Source: Eimeria necatrix
Taxonomy: Eukaryota > Apicomplexa > Conoidasida > Eucoccidiorida > Eimeriidae
Direction of reading: 5' to 3'
Assembly: GCF_000499385.1 (NCBI RefSeq)
Contig: NW_013654629.1
Coordinates: 1 to 17,023, forward strand
Length of the DNA stretch: 17,023 nucleotides
Each line of letters begins with the position of its first letter. Position 1 is the stretch's first letter. A program made the translations under genes and the position numbers. A model generated the notes under the pieces. It saw only the letters and a program-made list of their open reading frames with translations, did not search any database and was not told the origin of the DNA. Of this stretch, positions 1 to 8,429 are shown piece by piece.

Positions 1-211
1 TGGCGTGAAACTTGCCCTCAGCCCGAGCTACGTTGTGGCGCGGGCAGTGCATGCCATGCGTATTCGCCGCGTGTACATTTGCAGCAATGCATACGACATT
101 GACTAGTTGCGCGTCTCGACTCGTTTGTCCAGTCCTGGCGGCACTGACCTCACATAGAATTTTCGTCCGCCAAAGATAAAGAGCAAACAACGCGTGCTGC
201 ATAGACGTCAT
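1..211 (-). CDS. Partial hypothetical ORF in repeat A, runs off the window
   Basis: Reading the minus strand, an ATG at 211-209 opens a frame of 70 codons that is still open at base 1. An in-frame TAA lies just upstream, so this ATG (or the ATG three codons on) is the natural start. I do not recognise the product. The first 33 codons or so are the same in copy B, but there the 86-base segment shifts the frame and it closes. In copy A the absence of that segment joins two frames into one longer frame. The three substitutions at positions 21, 86 and 87 change two residues, so no purifying selection is visible. It could equally be a chance open frame in a repeat. Confidence 0.18.
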   Translation of the reverse strand, partial: MTSMQHALFALYLWRTKILCEVSAARTGQTSRDAQLVNVVCIAANVHAANTHGMHCPRHNVARAEGKFHA

Positions 212-372
212 GCAGAGACGGCGTTATCACTTTGCATATCTTTCATATACAGTAGCTGTGCATCGTTTGAAAGGCTGATAGTCATGCGTAGGCGTGCTGC
301 TTCCTTTAGTATGAGGAGATGTTGCTGTTTAATGCAGGGGCTGCGAGCGCAGAATTTCGCCGTAGGCACGAT
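1..372. repeat. Repeat copy A (truncated by window start)
   Basis: Bases 1-110 match 2785-2894 with three mismatches (positions 21, 86, 87). Bases 111-325 match 2981-3195 with three mismatches (117, 200, 206). The last 119 bases of that match are identical. This copy lacks 86 bases present in copy B between positions 110 and 111. After 325 the identity falls abruptly to about 62% ungapped over the next 47 bases, so homology continues in a much older or faster-evolving form. The left end of the unit is outside the window. Confidence 0.97.
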
Positions 373-492
373 AATTTAGGTGAGCGCATAGGTAGGGGAT
401 GATACGTAAGTGGCGTGGCCATTATTGCGCACTTGCTGAATAGATGAGTGTACTGGTTTGTCGACGTGGTGCGCATGTTCAGGACATTATAT

Positions 493-687
493 TTAAAACC
501 TTGGCTTCTGTGCGACTTCAACGAAGATGCACAAACGGAATCGCTCACACAAGTGATTCGAGCTCACCGCTGACACTTCAGTTATCGTGAATCCGGCTTG
601 TGATTTGCCCTTTGCTCTGAAGCACAGAAGCAGCAAACCCGTGAAAATGCAAACATCCTCACGGCAATTTATCGTCAAAGTTTCCAT
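493..687 (-). CDS. Small hypothetical ORF
   Basis: A 64-codon frame starts with ATG at 687-685 and ends with TAA. Residues 12-23 or so are hydrophobic (I-F-T-G-L-L-L-L-C-F type), which could be a short membrane or signal segment. There are no motifs and no homologue I recognise. The length is within what chance gives here. Confidence 0.08.
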   Translation of the reverse strand: METLTINCREDVCIFTGLLLLCFRAKGKSQAGFTITEVSAVSSNHLCERFRLCIFVEVAQKPRF

Positions 688-690
688 TAA

Positions 691-2056
691 TCAAGACACC
701 TACTGTGTCTCCAACTGAGCCGCCGTGTTTATACTCTGTCCGAGATACGCTGCAGATGCCCAAGCTACTTCGTCTTCTCAGACGCCAGGGTAGCTTGATG
801 CCGTCATGCAGATTCAGTGCACACTAGCCCTGACGTACACATTATTATCCCTTTTCACACACCTAAGCACAAGTGGATTGGTTCGTTGCTAGAAGTGCTC
901 AATCAGACCAACTGAAATATGAGCAACGGTGAGCACTCTTACCGGGATGAGTGTACCATGCAGTCTTCACTCACTGTGGTCTCAAACATGCGAAGGACAA
1001 GACTGAAATTCTCTCGTGGCTCCAAAGCAAGCACGTTCTGTTGTCGCGTGCCTGCTGGCACTCCTTTCGCAGATCGTCACCGTTGAATTTGGGCTCGATG
1101 CGCGAACTCGCTGGCTAATGCCAAGGCAAAAGCTTGGCGAAGTATGATTGCGCCCCTACAACGAAGATAAAGAGCCGCAAATCGAGCTGTCCAGATACTT
1201 CCAGGCAACAAACGAAGACAAAAAACTCCTCCGTAACTGGTTCTACTGAAAAGCGAACCAACTCTGCTGACGGTTCAATCCAAACTACTGCAGATGATTT
1301 CGAGTTGCATGCTGCACGCTGAATTTTGCCTGCTTTCAAGGCAGCAAACATAAGCTTCGCAAGTGAGTCGTGGGGACGGCCTCGTCTTTGACCGTAACAC
1401 AGCCAGACATTCAATATGTAGGCATTTACACTCAAGCCTTCAAAGCTGCTAGCGATTTTTCCAACGCGAGTGTGCAAACAAAATGAACTGCCACTAACGC
1501 TGCAGAAGGGGGCTATACTGAAGTGAACTTGTTCAAAAAGCAGCAATTTAAATACGGCCGTGGCGCTCAACCTCAGTTAGTGATGCTTGCCAACGAGTCA
1601 CGACACAGAGAATCTGTATAGGAGCATTTCACGTTGCATGAATGCGACGCACGGAAAGCAGTGCGTTTGAGATAGATAGGCGCTGTTCCCAATCAAAACA
1701 TGAGGAAAGCATATAATGAGAAACATGAATTGCGTTGCCAGACGAAGGGAAACTTTGCTAGCAGCCGGTGTCCGCACGTTAGCCTGCTAAAATTGTCCTC
1801 TTCCTTTGCGCCAACTGGTGCGAACTACAACTAGGCAATTTCCCTAGACAGATATCACATCCAGTGCCCAGGCAGCACACTATACTCAAATGACTACAAC
1901 TCATTCAGAAGATAAATGTGGCGTGCTCTCAAATGCAGGCCTCTTATTTCATGCGCGCCTCGTGAAACACCCAAAACAGCGGCAAACTACCAAGACGCCA
2001 CAGGCATCCCAAGTTGAGTCCGTAAGCTCTTCCGCGTCTCTGGCATGCTAGCAATC
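691..2056. other. Stretch without a supported gene
   Basis: Nothing recognisable. The longest open frame is on the minus strand from 1576 to 1115 (about 153 codons). It has no ATG until roughly its midpoint and ends in TAG; its C-terminal half is rich in hydrophobic and aromatic residues. Chance is expected to produce about half a frame of this length somewhere in the window. A plus-strand frame overlaps it at 1119-1322. I saw no repeats, RNA genes or low-complexity tracts. Confidence 0.4.
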
Positions 2057-2079
2057 ATGGCGGCACCTGAGCAGTTGCC

Positions 2080-2337
2080 ATGTGTGCACAAACATCTCAT
2101 AACGCAGATATTGAAGCCGCCCTAATTTCGGAGAAGGCTCGATCTGCTGAGAGCCAGCGCTGGTTGCAATCACGACTAGCCTCTCTAGGCATTACACAAG
2201 CGGCGTCTCACTCATCACATTTCTATAATTTTTCGTTTCTTTTAACTGCAAGTGATTTGAAGAATCTGTCCTCTGTGGTTTCTTGCCCCATCCACATGGG
2301 TCTGGCAAGGACGAACACTACAGAACTAAACTTGTGA
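2080..2337 (+). CDS. Small hypothetical ORF
   Basis: An 85-codon frame starts at ATG 2080 and ends in TGA, with an in-frame TGA 12 bases upstream. The first 45 residues are hydrophilic with charged and Ala-rich segments. The remainder is Ser/Leu-rich. A second ATG in a better AUGG context at 2057 opens another frame that closes after 22 codons. No family is recognised. It may be a chance frame or a coding remnant. Confidence 0.12.
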   Translation: MCAQTSHNADIEAALISEKARSAESQRWLQSRLASLGITQAASHSSHFYNFSFLLTASDLKNLSSVVSCPIHMGLARTNTTELNL

Positions 2338-2758
2338 CACTTCAGGAACAAACATAGCTAACCCTGTTGCTTGCAAACACCGTAGTGGCTAAATCTCTTT
2401 CTCAGCTGTTGAATTACTCCTCGTCATCTTTGATGGACGCACTGTCTGCAAGATGAGCTCCAATGGATGTGAAGGGCTGTTCATGCTCTTCTCTATGCAC
2501 GTGCGCCATCAAAAGGTGACGTGGACTGTTCCAAATCATGGCGATTACGCAGACGCATTCGCACAAACCACATCAAATCCGCAAGCACCACAAATAACAT
2601 GCGCGGCAATTTTGCAACGATTTTCGCTGCGCACATGTTGTCAATTGTCAGTTGTTTAATGCCAGACGTTCTTTGACAAGAAGCCCATTGTTTTTAAGCA
2701 TAGGCCAGGGGGTTGTGCGACAATTTAGTATCGCGTTGGTCACGAGCATGCAGTAACA

Positions 2759-2965
2759 TTAGTTGGCCCACTTCGTTAGGCGAATGGCGTGAAACTTGCC
2801 CTCAACCCGAGCTACGTTGTGGCGCGGGCAGTGCATGCCATGCGTATTCGCCGCGTGTACATTTGCAGCGGTGCATACGACATTGACTAGTTGCAGAAGC
2901 GCCGGTCCAAAATTGACGCCTAGGAAGCCAAGCATTCGAAGCAAACGCACGTTTGATACGAACAT
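2759..2965 (-). CDS. Small hypothetical ORF in repeat B
   Basis: A 68-codon frame starts with ATG at 2965-2963 and ends with TAA at 2761-2759. Its N-terminal third lies in the 86-base segment absent from copy A. Its C-terminal part is shared with copy A, where the same frame continues off the window. The N-terminus is mildly hydrophobic (Leu/Phe/Val-rich, about residues 6-32); the C-terminal half has several His and Cys. The frame is open upstream of the ATG for about 20 more codons. The product is unrecognised. Confidence 0.14.
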   Translation of the reverse strand: MFVSNVRLLRMLGFLGVNFGPALLQLVNVVCTAANVHAANTHGMHCPRHNVARVEGKFHAIRLTKWAN

Positions 2966-3242
2966 AAATCTAGTGATCTTGCGTCTTGACTCGTTTGTCC
3001 AGTCCTGGCGGCACTGACCTCACATAGAATTTTCGTCCGCCAAAGATAAAGAGCAAACAACGCGTGCTGGATAGAAGTCATGCAGAGACGGCGTTATCAC
3101 TTTGCATATCTTTCATATACAGTAGCTGTGCATCGTTTGAAAGGCTGATAGTCATGCGTAGGCGTGCTGCTTCCTTTAGTATGAGGAGATGTTGCCGCAT
3201 ACTGCTGAGGCCGCGAGGGCAGGATTCTGTCTATGGCGGGAT
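2785..3242. repeat. Repeat copy B (complete over the shared part)
   Basis: Direct repeat of copy A, in the same orientation and about 2.8 kb away. High identity covers 2785-2894 and 2981-3195. Weaker similarity continues to about 3242. It differs from copy A by six substitutions and by the extra 86 bases at 2895-2980. Its left limit cannot be set because copy A is cut at the window edge. It is not a clear LTR: no TG...CA ends, primer-binding site or reverse-transcriptase motif was found between the copies. Confidence 0.97.
2895..2980. other. 86-bp segment present only in copy B
   Basis: Copy A joins base 110 directly to base 111, exactly where copy B has these 86 bases. The segment does not begin with GT and end with AG (or the reverse complement), so it is not a canonical intron. 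No flanking target-site duplication is visible. The length is not a multiple of three. It may be an insertion in B or a deletion in A. Confidence 0.9.
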
Positions 3243-3509
3243 GTACATGAGCGTTTGACTCATCACATATTTGTTCGTTTTATCGTACTCCCTGAACGGC
3301 CGAACAGCAAGCAAATCAACAGGCTGAAACTGCTAGCTCCTGAGCCACTGCAGCGACAAATCAACTTTGTGCGAGCTTTACCTGTGAATTTACGTGACAC
3401 CATTGGTGCATCGCACCTTGTGATTGCCAAGGTCCCGGCTCTTATTCGAGCAAAGAAAGGTGGTGGCGCCTGTCCACTAGCTAGCCTAGGTGCTCAGTCA
3501 AACGCATAA
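3189..3509 (+). CDS. Hypothetical ORF beginning at the end of repeat B
   Basis: This is a 106-codon frame from ATG 3189 to TAA 3507-3509. Its start codon lies in the last bases of the high-identity repeat, and the divergence between copies begins two codons later. Base usage is coding-like: T is only about 12% at first codon positions and about 33% at second positions, and first-position G+C exceeds the other two. Residues 30-75 or so form a Leu/Arg-rich central part. There are no motifs or family I can name. In copy A the equivalent ATG at 319 opens a frame of 27 codons, of which about half the residues align with this one. It could be a short gene, a first exon or a decayed coding fragment. 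Confidence 0.25.
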   Translation: MLPHTAEAARAGFCLWRDVHERLTHHIFVRFIVLPERPNSKQINRLKLLAPEPLQRQINFVRALPVNLRDTIGASHLVIAKVPALIRAKKGGGACPLASLGAQSNA

Positions 3510-4385
3510 AGCTTGTGATGCCTTTACGGCTAGATGCAATGGTGGGCCGCCCTTGCATCATACCACCGAGTTGCAAGAGCCGCATGCCATCACAGTTACT
3601 GTTCGCCCTTGTCGCCCGACAAGTATATGACACCCACCCAAAAATCTGCTGAAGTTCTGGAAGTTTAGTTTACTATCAATCCTAGCGCCATCTCTACCAA
3701 CAGCGTAGGCAAAGTGTACCAAGATCACCCCGTCCCCGGCTCTCAGATGGCTAGGCCCACGAGCAATCCAGGGTCTTCTTCCAAGTCAAGTGCATGTAGG
3801 CTTTCAATTAAAAGCAAGGCACTGCACTTGCCAGAATCTTTCTACGCTCAACACACAGTCTTAATGGTCTGTTTGAAAACGATTTGGCGTACAGGGGAAC
3901 CTCCATGCATAGGGAGATGCTTCTTTCTGTCTAGTTCAGGTCTCGCGAATAGGAAAAGAGCTTTTGGCAATATTATGTAGTAGATCTACATTACTTTTGT
4001 CGATCTGTTTGTGCTTGGAAGCGTCACAAGCAAAGGCTATCTGTGCACATATTTTGAGAGCCAGTTCCAGAAAAGTGCACGTACCACCTACGGCAAAATG
4101 TGGGGGAGAAGTTACATGACTATCAGGCTGCAGCCGAAGAAAAGTGTTTGCCGCTTAGAGGAAATCGAAGCAAAACGGTTCCTTGACACATTCACACAAA
4201 TCTGACATCAGCCTGCAGCTGGCTAGTTTCCCGCCCTCAGCAGCTTCCCTGTAGCTTTGTACAACCTGCATCAGGCCATCTCTCTGCCTTTCTAGCCGCA
4301 CTCCCAGCGCATACCATTACTTCAAACGCGATTCCCCTTGCTGCGACTAAAGGATTAGGCGGCCAAAAGAAACCCAATGTTTTAA
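3510..4385 (+). pseudogene. Possible decayed or interrupted extension of the 3189 ORF
   Basis: The frame of the 3189 ORF stays unusually open to about 4385. After stops at 3507, 3516 and 3531 it is open 3534-3665, 3669-3977 and 3984-4202, and it is interrupted mostly by TAG. About a dozen stops in 400 codons compares with roughly 21 expected by chance. An overlapping frame (3490-3624) is also open. This may be a pseudogene, an intron-containing gene, or chance. No splice model was convincing, and the product is unrecognised. Confidence 0.12.
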
Positions 4386-4663
4386 ACTTGACGCAGCACA
4401 TTGTTACACCCTTCAGTCAGTCCGCGCCACCGCACATTCATTGCCTGCAAGTTCCGCTTGCAGCAAATAGCTACAAGAGCTGGTCGCAATCTAGGTTGGC
4501 ACAAAATGTCCCGTTGCATCTGCTGTTTCTTCGACTGTGAAACTGGATTAGAGGCGTGGAGCGCTGTCAACTATAAACCAAATACCACCCCTGACTCGCG
4601 TTGAGGCACACTTCCCCAATACACTGACCAAGCGAAATAGCCCTTGAAATCATAGAGACGTAA
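4386..4663. other. No supported gene
   Basis: Both strands carry a short open frame here (4401-4604 plus, 4570-4382 minus) of chance length. An AGAGACG heptamer sits at 4653-4659, a few bases before the ATG at 4664. The same heptamer occurs in both copies of the A/B repeat. Confidence 0.3.
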
Positions 4664-5011
4664 ATGGAGGACTCGGCGTCCAGGACTAAAAGTAATACTA
4701 CTGTGACTCTTTCATATCATGCGTATCCGGCTCAACGCACAATCTGTGCAACGAGGGCAGCAAAGCGTTGGCGAGCGACGTGCGCCTTCGTTTGCATCAG
4801 AAGGGCCTTGCTTTCCTCAGCAGAGCTAGCGTACAGTGGAGAAGAGCATGCGCTTCGCGCATTTGCCTTGGAGCGTAGGATTACTACCTGTCTTCCCATG
4901 CTAAAACTTCTGCTACAATGCATCACACGCTCCAAACAAACTTACGGCTTTCAATCCGTCGAAGCAGCGAGTCCTTTTCGTGTGGCATGCGTAAACCGAG
5001 CTGCCATTTGA
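4664..5011 (+). CDS. Hypothetical ORF, 115 codons
   Basis: ATG 4664 lies in the context AAATGG, preceded immediately by an in-frame TAA. The frame ends at TGA 5009-5011. Beyond that TGA the same frame is open for another 69 codons to TAG at 5219-5221, so 4664-5221 holds one internal TGA in 186 codons. The predicted product is basic and Ala/Arg-rich, with scattered Cys and a moderately hydrophobic stretch around residues 82-95. No domain is recognised. The extension would be relevant if TGA were not a stop or if an intron removed it. An open stretch of this kind with one stop is expected about once per window by chance. Confidence 0.2.
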   Translation: MEDSASRTKSNTTVTLSYHAYPAQRTICATRAAKRWRATCAFVCIRRALLSSAELAYSGEEHALRAFALERRITTCLPMLKLLLQCITRSKQTYGFQSVEAASPFRVACVNRAAI

Positions 5012-5255
5012 AAGCTCGCCCAATGCGCCTTGCCTCTAAACTCTCCTAAACAGCCATACGCCTCCATCATGCATAAGCAGCCCCGAAACGGAGTGACAGA
5101 GCGGCACGTGCTGTGCCTAGCGGGCAAGCAGCCCCCTAGTCCACAAGAGAAAGACACCTGCCTCTGTCAATTCAATCCACTACAACCAAATGTTTCGAGG
5201 AGACAAAGCAAAACTGCGTAGTGCATGCAGATCGTATGCTATCGTATCGACTTAA

Positions 5256-5483
5256 ATGCATGCCCTTGTTATATTCTCCGGAGAGCGACAAAAGCGCAAT
5301 CCGGAGCATTTTCGCTCATTTTCACGCAGCAGCATGCAAGTAGTAGACAAGGAAGCGAGTGAGCTTGATCGCTATGAATCTGGGTCTCGCAATTCGCCCT
5401 ATTTAACAGCCGCATTGCTGTTCATGAAGTCAGAATACAGGCAGCGCATCCTTATTCCTAAAGCTATACACAAGATAGAATGA
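5256..5483 (+). CDS. Small hypothetical ORF
   Basis: A 75-codon frame starts at ATG 5256, inside a TGCATGC site, and ends in TGA. The product is highly charged (many Arg, Glu, Lys, Ser) with one more hydrophobic patch near residues 50-57. It follows the 4664 frame on the same strand after 34 bases, in a different frame. No family is recognised. Confidence 0.14.
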   Translation: MHALVIFSGERQKRNPEHFRSFSRSSMQVVDKEASELDRYESGSRNSPYLTAALLFMKSEYRQRILIPKAIHKIE

Positions 5484-5722
5484 CGTTTAACGGCATCAGT
5501 TTCACATGAATGCCCAAGTCCTTCGTGCTTTTAAAGATGCGGCGTCGATTTACGGGCAGCTGAGAGTGACTGACAAGAGAATATGTGCATATCCTGAATT
5601 AATCTACAACCGGCAATTATCTTGACTTCGGACAAATCAGAAAGCCTGAGCACTTATTTCAGCCAATTGTTGCTTGCTCAAATGCGACGGCATCCAAGAA
5701 GGTAAGCGTGTAATTCACGTTT

Positions 5723-6025
5723 ATGTCTTCTCGTAGCAGGTGCTGCCCGCTGCGGAACTTGATGTGCCTGAAATTTCGCTTCTCTTGTGCCATAGGAAAT
5801 TATCAATACACCATCAAGTGTCGAAAACACGAGACTCAGAACAGCGTTGCGCCTTTGAAAACGTGTTTGTGTACTTTAGTTGAGCATAAGGCCGGCAAGG
5901 CACCTGCTAAGACATTTGGAAAAGGAGACCCCGCCGTTGCAGCTTTGACATCAAAAGTTCACTCAGGTTGCCGAGTCAAGGCAGCTCTCCCCTGTCCTGG
6001 AACCTTCATTGAGCCTTATCAGTGA
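5723..6025 (+). CDS. Hypothetical ORF, 100 codons, possible second exon
   Basis: ATG 5723 opens a 100-codon frame ending in TGA 6023-6025, with ten Cys, many Lys and a Gly/Ala/Lys-rich centre. Just upstream, AAG|GTAAGC at 5699-5707 is a strong splice-donor match, and TAGCAG|G at 5734-5740 could be its acceptor. Joining across those 38 bases links this frame, in phase, to an upstream frame open from 5598. If the splice is real, the ATG at 5723 lies in the intron and is not the start. A 38-nt intron is short for most lineages. The product is unrecognised. Confidence 0.18.
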   Translation: MSSRSRCCPLRNLMCLKFRFSCAIGNYQYTIKCRKHETQNSVAPLKTCLCTLVEHKAGKAPAKTFGKGDPAVAALTSKVHSGCRVKAALPCPGTFIEPYQ

Positions 6026-8065
6026 ATACTGCCTTTTTCAGATTCTGGCCGATTCTGGGGTCCGTCTGTTTAATGGCACTGTGAGATCTTGGTCAACAAT
6101 CGATGCGTAATACTCCCTCATATTTTACGGCATTCAATTTTCAAATCAAAAAGTCCCAGTGACTCCTGTGACACGAACGTTGACAACAACGCCGCCCGTT
6201 GGTGGCCTCTGTGACTAAATGGATCCCGAGGCAAGCTTAAACAAGATAACTGAAGCAACGAATGCAATCGCTTTCGCCGTTTGCTAATTTTTGGCTAGAA
6301 ACAGCGTCTCTGACTAACTACAACTTTTGCGATCATGAGATCAGTCTGCGCCGTCACCATGAGGTGCATAAAATATTTGCCAGTCTAAAGAGTGCTTGCT
6401 TTTTCATCAATTTTGGGTGCACGCACGTCCTCAGCAACAGGAGCGCAATATATCAGTGTACCGCGCATAGAGAAAGACAAGATGACTTGACAACAACATA
6501 AACAGAAGACCTGCGCTACAAGCTAGTGCGTTGGCCCTTTATCAGGTGAATACTGCCATACAATGCAACGAGCCAGCCACCTTCACTAGTCGCCAAATGA
6601 TGCTATACTTATTAACAGGCTCACTGAACCCCTATGAAAATTGCGTCAGGTGTACGATTCAACGTTTTGTGGGCTGAGATCCGTAGCTCAAAAGGCATCC
6701 TTCATCGTTTGAAAGGCATGCTCGCATAGTTTTCCGTCGAAGTTCTTTGATCATGTATTTGTCCTCATAGGAAGCCCTCGAAAGCTCTTCGAACAAACGC
6801 CCCCTTTCTCACTTTGTCGTTGTAAAGCTGCCCTTTGCTAGCGCAAGTTCAATTTCTTTACTGCAAAATTTTTGCGCGTCCAGCGCGGGAACTTTAGCTC
6901 TCCAGTTTCATGACCTGTAAATGCGTCCTTAAGTGTGGACCCAAACACTTACAACCTTCAGAAGCAACATTTTGGTGAATGCAAAAACTGCACTATCAGG
7001 CGTCACAAATCTCTCTGGCCGACGGAATCCCTCAAAGAACAACAATCAAGGCTTTCTATGAGTCGCCTCATGTTCAGGTGATGGAGCTCGAAGTGCATTC
7101 GAGGTGCCAGCACACAAACCGGTAATATCTGCAACACATTGTAGGTAGGCTTTATAGGGCTGCTGCTAATGCACTTTAGGCACTGTAATACCTCAGTGAT
7201 GTGCACATGGAGATGCGCAGCCTCATCATGGTGCGCTGCATCGAAAGAAACTTGTTGGATCTCGACGTTCTTCTTCAACAGCTAAGACAGAGCCATTTTC
7301 GTTCACGTTTGAAGGATCAAAGTATTCGCTTATCTAGTTACACTTCAAGGCCTCTTTCCAGACAACTTACTGGCGCGCAACATAGACGCGGATGACTCGT
7401 AAAAGTCCACTTACTGTGTAGGGCAAAGACGCCAATTCCGATAAATCAGCACCTCCACATTCCTCGTTTCACAGCGCTGGAGGCGGAAAGGTCCAGTTCC
7501 AGAGTGTGAAAGTGCTTTTCGTATCTATATGCTTACAATCTTACCCAGTCATCATCAACATCCACATTTGTCCGCAGCCTACAAGCAGTTCAATTTTGTG
7601 GGGCACAGCTGGTATGCGCTTCTTTGGCGTCGTAGTCAGAACTCATTTGACGTACAGCACCTTTAACCCAATCTGCTGCTACTGTTGTGACTAGAGCGAC
7701 TAAATGCTTGGGATGTATCTTACTAGTGACTGTCTAACCGCAGCAGTGGGCGCTGTTGAAGGAAAGAAGTGAATATCCTTCTAGTAATGCATTTCTGCCA
7801 CGAGTGAGCTCCTGTCTCTTAATCTTCAGGGTAGGTGGACTAACAATAAAGCGAAAAACAATTCGGAGCTCGTACACCGCAGGGCTCACTGCCTGCAGAA
7901 TGATACTCCTATTTATTAGACAAGTGAGTTCAGAAGGCCATGTAGTAATCATGCACAAAAAGATACAATCAACAGTATAAAATGTGGCCATCACAGCGTA
8001 GACCGTCTTATGTGCAACCGCATTAGATGTGGTAAAATGGAAATTCTTACTGTCGGGCTTACCAT
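6026..8065. other. Stretch without a supported gene
   Basis: Open frames here are of chance length. The longest are 6262-6501 plus (79 codons), 7278-7003 minus (about 91 codons, no early ATG) and 7994-7734 minus (86 codons). None has a domain or a convincing start context. There are no repeats, RNA genes or long simple-sequence tracts. A 15-base match to repeats A/B at 6704-6718 does not extend and is likely chance. Confidence 0.4.
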
Positions 8066-8362
8066 CTACTTGCGTGCTCCTAGCACCCCCTTGCTGCTCG
8101 GAGCGCGCAAGTGAAAGCGGTTGGCAACAACGAATCCACTACCGCTATACTTTTGATTTACGATCCAGTGACTTTGAAGCATATACATTGGTAGGCAGCT
8201 TCCTTTCTTTTTCAATAGTTCGCAAGAAACAATCTGGACTCCGGCCTTAATCGAAGCCTTTGCATACGATTCAGCCAGTACAAGCCACTCACGAACTAAG
8301 GCGATACCACTTAATCCCTGAATTGGGGTCGAGAAAGCGAAATACGTTTTTCTGCCCTTCAT
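8066..8362 (-). CDS. Hypothetical ORF, about 98 codons
   Basis: The frame is open from 8428 on the minus strand. The first ATG is at 8362-8360 and the frame ends at TAG 8068-8066. The product has Leu/Ala/Val-rich segments near residues 10-32 and a basic C-terminus. No motif is recognised. Chance predicts several frames of this size in the window, so support is slight. Confidence 0.12.
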   Translation of the reverse strand: MKGRKTYFAFSTPIQGLSGIALVREWLVLAESYAKASIKAGVQIVSCELLKKKGSCLPMYMLQSHWIVNQKYSGSGFVVANRFHLRAPSSKGVLGARK

Positions 8363-8429
8363 GAGCAGCAATTTACCCCAAAAGTCCAGTGGATACCAGA
8401 CACAGTGAATTACATTTGAAGCCAAGGTC

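Noticed and set aside
1..3242. Repeats A and B as LTRs of a retrotransposon
   Set aside because: The interval between them has no reverse transcriptase, integrase or gag motif, no primer-binding site and no TG...CA ends. The unit is also cut by the window edge.
2204..3275. Similarity around CTCATCACAT between 2204-2240 and 3240-3275
   Set aside because: Short, gapped and in different frames of the two candidate ORFs. Not distinguishable from chance.
6704..6718. 15-base match CATCGTTTGAAAGGC to the A/B repeat
   Set aside because: The similarity does not extend on either side. About 0.3 such matches are expected by chance in 17 kb.
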